Source of the DNA: Bdellovibrionaceae bacterium UBA1609
Lineage (GTDB): Bacteria; Bdellovibrionota; Bdellovibrionia; Bdellovibrionales; UBA1609
Length of the DNA: 64,000 bases
Assembly (NCBI GenBank): GCA_002321895.1
Contig: DCMZ01000008.1
Location: 186,001-250,000, forward strand
Direction of reading: 5' to 3'
Shown here: in pieces, positions 61,725 through 64,000 of the stretch
How the letters are laid out: each line of letters begins with the position of its first letter
Numbering within the stretch: the stretch's first letter is position 1
Made by a program: the position numbers and the translations under genes
The notes under the pieces: model-generated
The model's database searches: none
Seen by the model: only the letters and a program-made list of their open reading frames with translations
Told to the model about the DNA's origin: nothing

Positions 61725-61791
61725 GGAATCGCGAGGGAAAAACGGAATTTGGTGGAATCCCTCAGAGCTTTGACCAGGATGTTGAAGGAGT
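61725..61791 (+). promoter_or_regulatory. Cluster of GGA motifs in the csrA leader, candidate CsrA sites
   Basis: GGA occurs at 61725, 61736, 61744, 61754, 61777 and 61787. The motifs at 61744 and 61754 lie in the loop of a GAGGGA/TCCCTC stem (61733-61738 with 61758-61763), and the last is the AAGGAG ribosome binding site of csrA. This pattern is typical of CsrA-repressed leaders and suggests that CsrA represses its own translation. Confidence 0.65.
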
Positions 61792-61798
61792 CCTTGAG

Positions 61799-62026
61799 AT
61801 GCTAGTTCTAACTAGAAAACTGGGCGAGAGTATCGCCATAGATGACCATATTAAGATTCGCGTAGTGCAAATTAAAGGTAAACAGGTTCGTTTGGGCATT
61901 GAAGCCCCTAAAGACACCAAGATTCACCGTGAAGAAGTGTACTTGGCTATTCAAAACCAAAATGAAGAATCGGCGTCCACAGACACTGAATCAACGAAAG
62001 CGGTTTCAAAACTTTTGAAGCCGTAA
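61799..62026 (+). CDS. csrA: Carbon storage regulator CsrA
   Basis: The 75-residue protein has the full CsrA core: M-L-V-L-T-R-K-L-G-E-S-I-A-I, I-K-I-R-V-V-Q-I-K-G-K-Q-V-R-L-G-I-E-A-P and I-H-R-E-E-V-Y. The last 20 residues are an extra Ser/Thr-rich tail. CsrA binds GGA motifs in mRNA leaders. The flagellar location with fliW next to it points to control of flagellin translation. Confidence 0.97.
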   Translation: MLVLTRKLGESIAIDDHIKIRVVQIKGKQVRLGIEAPKDTKIHREEVYLAIQNQNEESASTDTESTKAVSKLLKP

Positions 62027-62193
62027 ATCCGTTATAATACTGATAATTTTGAACGCATTGCGCTAAAATCGAAAAAATATCCACAAATTTGTCCACAGAC
62101 GTTGGTCCTGAAAAAAATTCATTTTAAACTCTATTTTATCTTGCGGTGTCTAAGAGATGTGGGGCATCCTGCTGTAAGAGTATTGGGGGGTTT

Positions 62194-62733
62194 ATGCAGA
62201 TCCAAACATCACGTTTTGGTGCTGTAACAATCAGCAACGAAGATCTAATTTTGTTTCCTGAAGGGATTCTGGGATTTAATGATTTAAGGAATTTCGTCCT
62301 TCTTGAGGATCCAAGTGACGAGATCTTTGCCTGGCTACAATCTTGTGAAAATCCTGGAATTGCCTTTCCAGTTTTAGAGCCGGAATTGTTTGCCACAAAT
62401 TACACCGTTAGTTTGACGAAAAGTGATTTAGAAGCTTTGAGTTTAAAGGAAGACAAGGGATACCGGTCCTTCACGATCGTAACCATCCCGCAAGACCCCA
62501 CAAAGATGACCGCCAACTTAAAAGCGCCTTTGGTTATCAATGTTTCTAAAAAGCTGGGTCGACAATGTGTTTTACAAGATAACAAGTTGGCCATTTGTGA
62601 GCCGATTTTTACAAACCTTCAGCAGCGTTTAGTACAAAACAAAGGAACTATTTCTCGTGAGGATTCCAGTGAGGCTGGAGTGATCATTCGTTTGCCGGCA
62701 ACGCCAGAATCCGGGCCCGACAAAAGTCTTTAA
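62194..62733 (+). CDS. fliW: Flagellar assembly factor FliW
   Basis: I chose the ATG at 62194 (179 residues) behind a GGGGGG stretch; the frame runs 16 codons further upstream. The protein has F-P-E-G-I-L-G-F near residue 24 and the N-terminal I-Q-T-S-R-F-G strand typical of FliW. FliW binds and inhibits CsrA until flagellin titrates it away. Its C-terminus ends in an Arg/Pro-rich tail. Confidence 0.93.
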   Translation: MQIQTSRFGAVTISNEDLILFPEGILGFNDLRNFVLLEDPSDEIFAWLQSCENPGIAFPVLEPELFATNYTVSLTKSDLEALSLKEDKGYRSFTIVTIPQDPTKMTANLKAPLVINVSKKLGRQCVLQDNKLAICEPIFTNLQQRLVQNKGTISREDSSEAGVIIRLPATPESGPDKSL

Positions 62734-62757
62734 GCTTTAGTACATTTTGGATTTGAG

Positions 62758-62783
62758 AAAGCAGCCCATAAGGCTGCTTTTTT
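62758..62783 (+). terminator. Intrinsic terminator after fliW
   Basis: AAAGCAGCC and GGCTGCTTT form a stem with a CATAA-type loop and a following T run, ending the csrA-fliW unit. Confidence 0.9.
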
Positions 62784-62791
62784 ATTTTTCA

Positions 62792-62940
62792 GTTTTCACG
62801 TAAACTCTTTTGAAATTTTACAATTCTTTATCGAAATGCTCAGACAGCAGTTGGCTATTGCTTGCATACGCAACCTTCAAGCCAACAGAACTCGCTTTCG
62901 ATAAAAATTGATACATTTCAAAAACTTCACGATAGGAACT
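62792..62940. repeat. Long hairpin element B (inverted repeat with core shared with element A)
   Basis: The left arm (about 62792-62836) and right arm (62897-62940) are complementary over about 40 bases with several bulges, including TTTGAAAT and TTTATCGAAA blocks. The centre contains a TTGC-ATAC-GCAA hairpin. The stretch TACGCAACCTT (62867) followed 21 bases later by GAACTCG (62888) repeats the core of the element at 9297-9427, while the arms are unrelated in sequence. It lies just after the fliW terminator. Confidence 0.7.
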
Positions 62941-63204
62941 GAGAGAATGGGTGGCTTGGTTTTGACAATGTATTTTAAAATTTAAAAAAAACAAAAAGAG
63001 CGACGCTGAAGCTGAGGCGGAGGTGGGACTTTGTTGCTAGACAATCGTCATATATTGGGTGTCGATGAACCCACCTAATGTCCAAAAACGGGAAATCAAT
63101 ATCAAGTGTGGCTCAACCTGGGCCGAATAAGTTTATGTAGCGACCACGGAAGGCGCAACAAAACATGGAAACACTAGGATGGTGGTAACCCAAGGAAAAG
63201 GGAC
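62941..63204. other. Gene-free leader region before the gene at 63205
   Basis: About 260 bases without a supported gene. GGTGGG (near 63022) and CCCACC (near 63070) could pair across a 45-base loop, and a TTGACA occurs near 62962. No known riboswitch pattern was recognised. It may be a long 5' leader of the downstream gene. Confidence 0.4.
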
Positions 63205-63801
63205 ATGGTTATGACCAATCTATATAAGTGCATACCTAAAATTCTTTTGGCGTTAGCTACCCTCATTTCAATTCAAGTTTATGCAAAAGACGTAAATATT
63301 TTTGACGTGAGAAAAACGCTGCCTCTTTCAGAAACGGAAAAGGTTTATCAGGATTTCTACGTGAATGGTGGATCCGAGCGAGGATTAAAGCCTGGTATGC
63401 TTGTGACAGTGACTCGTCGATTGAATCCTTACGATACCTATCAAAACAAATCTCCTGGTGAGCTCAATGTAGCTGTAGGACGGTTGAAGATTATTCATGT
63501 TCAGGAGGGGGTGAGTGTGGCTCGATTGCATTCCCTTTATTCTCGGTCGAGTCGTCCGGTTTTAGAGTATGACTACTTAATGGTTGGAGATAAACTGGAT
63601 CTCAATACTCTACAAATGGATCGGGGCCGTAAAAAGAGTGTGTCGCAAGCGATTCCACAGCCGGAAGAAACCACGCCTGTGGCGGATACGGTGATGCCTG
63701 CAGAAGCGCCTGCGGACCAGAAAGAGGAGTCTAAGGAAATGTCTTCGGTTCTACGTAAGCTACCTGGCCTTGATGACCTTGTGATCGAGCAAAGGCTGTA
63801 G
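63205..63801 (+). CDS. Exported protein with FlgT C-terminal-like barrel, function unknown
   Basis: The 198-residue protein has an AAGG site, a signal peptide (L-A-T-L-I-S-I-Q-V-Y-A-K) and then a domain with F-Y-V-N-G-G-S-E-R-G-L-K-P-G-M-L-V-T-V near residue 50. That pattern resembles the SH3-like C-terminal barrel of the flagellar assembly protein FlgT and related envelope proteins. The C-terminal 60 residues are Pro/Glu/Ala-rich and disordered. A flagellar or envelope role is plausible given the neighbours, but not shown. Confidence 0.6.
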   Translation: MVMTNLYKCIPKILLALATLISIQVYAKDVNIFDVRKTLPLSETEKVYQDFYVNGGSERGLKPGMLVTVTRRLNPYDTYQNKSPGELNVAVGRLKIIHVQEGVSVARLHSLYSRSSRPVLEYDYLMVGDKLDLNTLQMDRGRKKSVSQAIPQPEETTPVADTVMPAEAPADQKEESKEMSSVLRKLPGLDDLVIEQRL

Positions 63802-63862
63802 AACCCACACAGTCAGCATAAAATCCTTGTCCTAAACTCCATAGAATGGCAGGACATAATCT

Positions 63863-64000
63863 ATGTCCTACTACTATCGTGTATTGTTAAATCCAGTCCA
63901 AAGAGATCAAGAGGATCTTTTAACTTCTATGTGCTTTGAGTTTGGAGCCAGTGGTGTCTCAGAAGATTTAAAATTTCACCAAAAGGAACAGAACTACGAA
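63863..64000 (+). CDS. prmA: Ribosomal protein L11 methyltransferase PrmA-like protein, truncated by window edge
   Basis: The frame starts at the ATG at 63863 behind AGGACA and runs off the right edge (46 codons). Y-Y-Y-R-V-L-L followed by F-E-F-G-A-S-G-V-S-E matches the N-terminal substrate-binding domain of PrmA. The methyltransferase domain would lie outside the window, so the call rests on a short stretch. Confidence 0.6.
   Translation, partial: MSYYYRVLLNPVQRDQEDLLTSMCFEFGASGVSEDLKFHQKEQNYE

Noticed and set aside
62941..63204. Possible c-di-GMP or other riboswitch in the leader of the gene at 63205
   Set aside because: The hallmark conserved segments of GEMM and other common classes were not found.

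Overview
The window looks like chromosomal DNA from a Bdellovibrio-like bacterium (Bdellovibrionota). The pointers are a flgF-G-A-H-I-x-J-M-N-K-L, csrA, fliW motility cluster, a pilT-recX-alaS block divergent from pgpA-cinA-recA, a DUF3095 protein, and many small secreted or lipoprotein genes without recognisable families. Base composition looks mid-40s % GC by eye. I saw no rRNA, tRNA, CRISPR array, prophage or insertion sequence. The first gene (Na/Pi cotransporter-like) and the last (PrmA-like) are cut by the window edges.

Layout. 1-10.4 kb: truncated Na/Pi transporter, a secreted HExxH protein, a SirB1-like protein, a PP2C/SpoIIE-like protein lacking a metal-binding Asp, a lipase-like hydrolase, citrate synthase, a PilZ protein, a crotonase-fold protein and ElbB. 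10.4-17.5 kb: GNAT acetyltransferase, endonuclease III, DUF3095 protein, DoxX, then a thiamine uptake operon (TPP riboswitch, thiB, thiP, thiQ). 17.5-28.7 kb: adenosine deaminase, a divergent transketolase, tatA, pcnB, an alpha/beta hydrolase, a DEAD-box helicase, ABM and SDR proteins, and a mutY operon. 28.9-35.7 kb: an island of exported proteins of unknown function, including a tandem paralogous pair and an 859-residue protein.

35.9-44 kb: PiT phosphate transporter, alaS, recX and pilT on the minus strand, divergent from pgpA, pncC/cinA and recA. Between the two blocks lies a highly symmetric operator-like sequence. 44-52.3 kb: more exported proteins of unknown function, an M14-like amidohydrolase, an aspartate kinase with an unusual C-terminus preceded by a REP-like palindrome, and an MltD-like lytic transglycosylase. 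52.5-62.8 kb: the flagellar rod/ring/hook-junction operon, preceded by a sigma-54-like promoter and followed by csrA-fliW, whose leader carries six GGA motifs.

How the genes work together. The flagellar block supplies the distal rod (FlgF, FlgG), P-ring chaperone and ring (FlgA, FlgI), L-ring (FlgH), rod cap (FlgJ), anti-sigma factor (FlgM), chaperone (FlgN), hook-filament junction (FlgK, FlgL) and the CsrA/FliW translational switch. FlgJ here carries a degenerate M23-like barrel instead of a muramidase domain. The thiamine operon is a salvage system controlled at the ribosome binding site by its riboswitch.

The least explained signals are: two long hairpin elements (about 9.3 and 62.8 kb) that share a core but have different, self-complementary arms; the symmetric operator in front of recA/pilT; a C-x-x-L-F motif just after the signal peptide of four unrelated exported proteins; and the small coupled ORF between flgI and flgJ.
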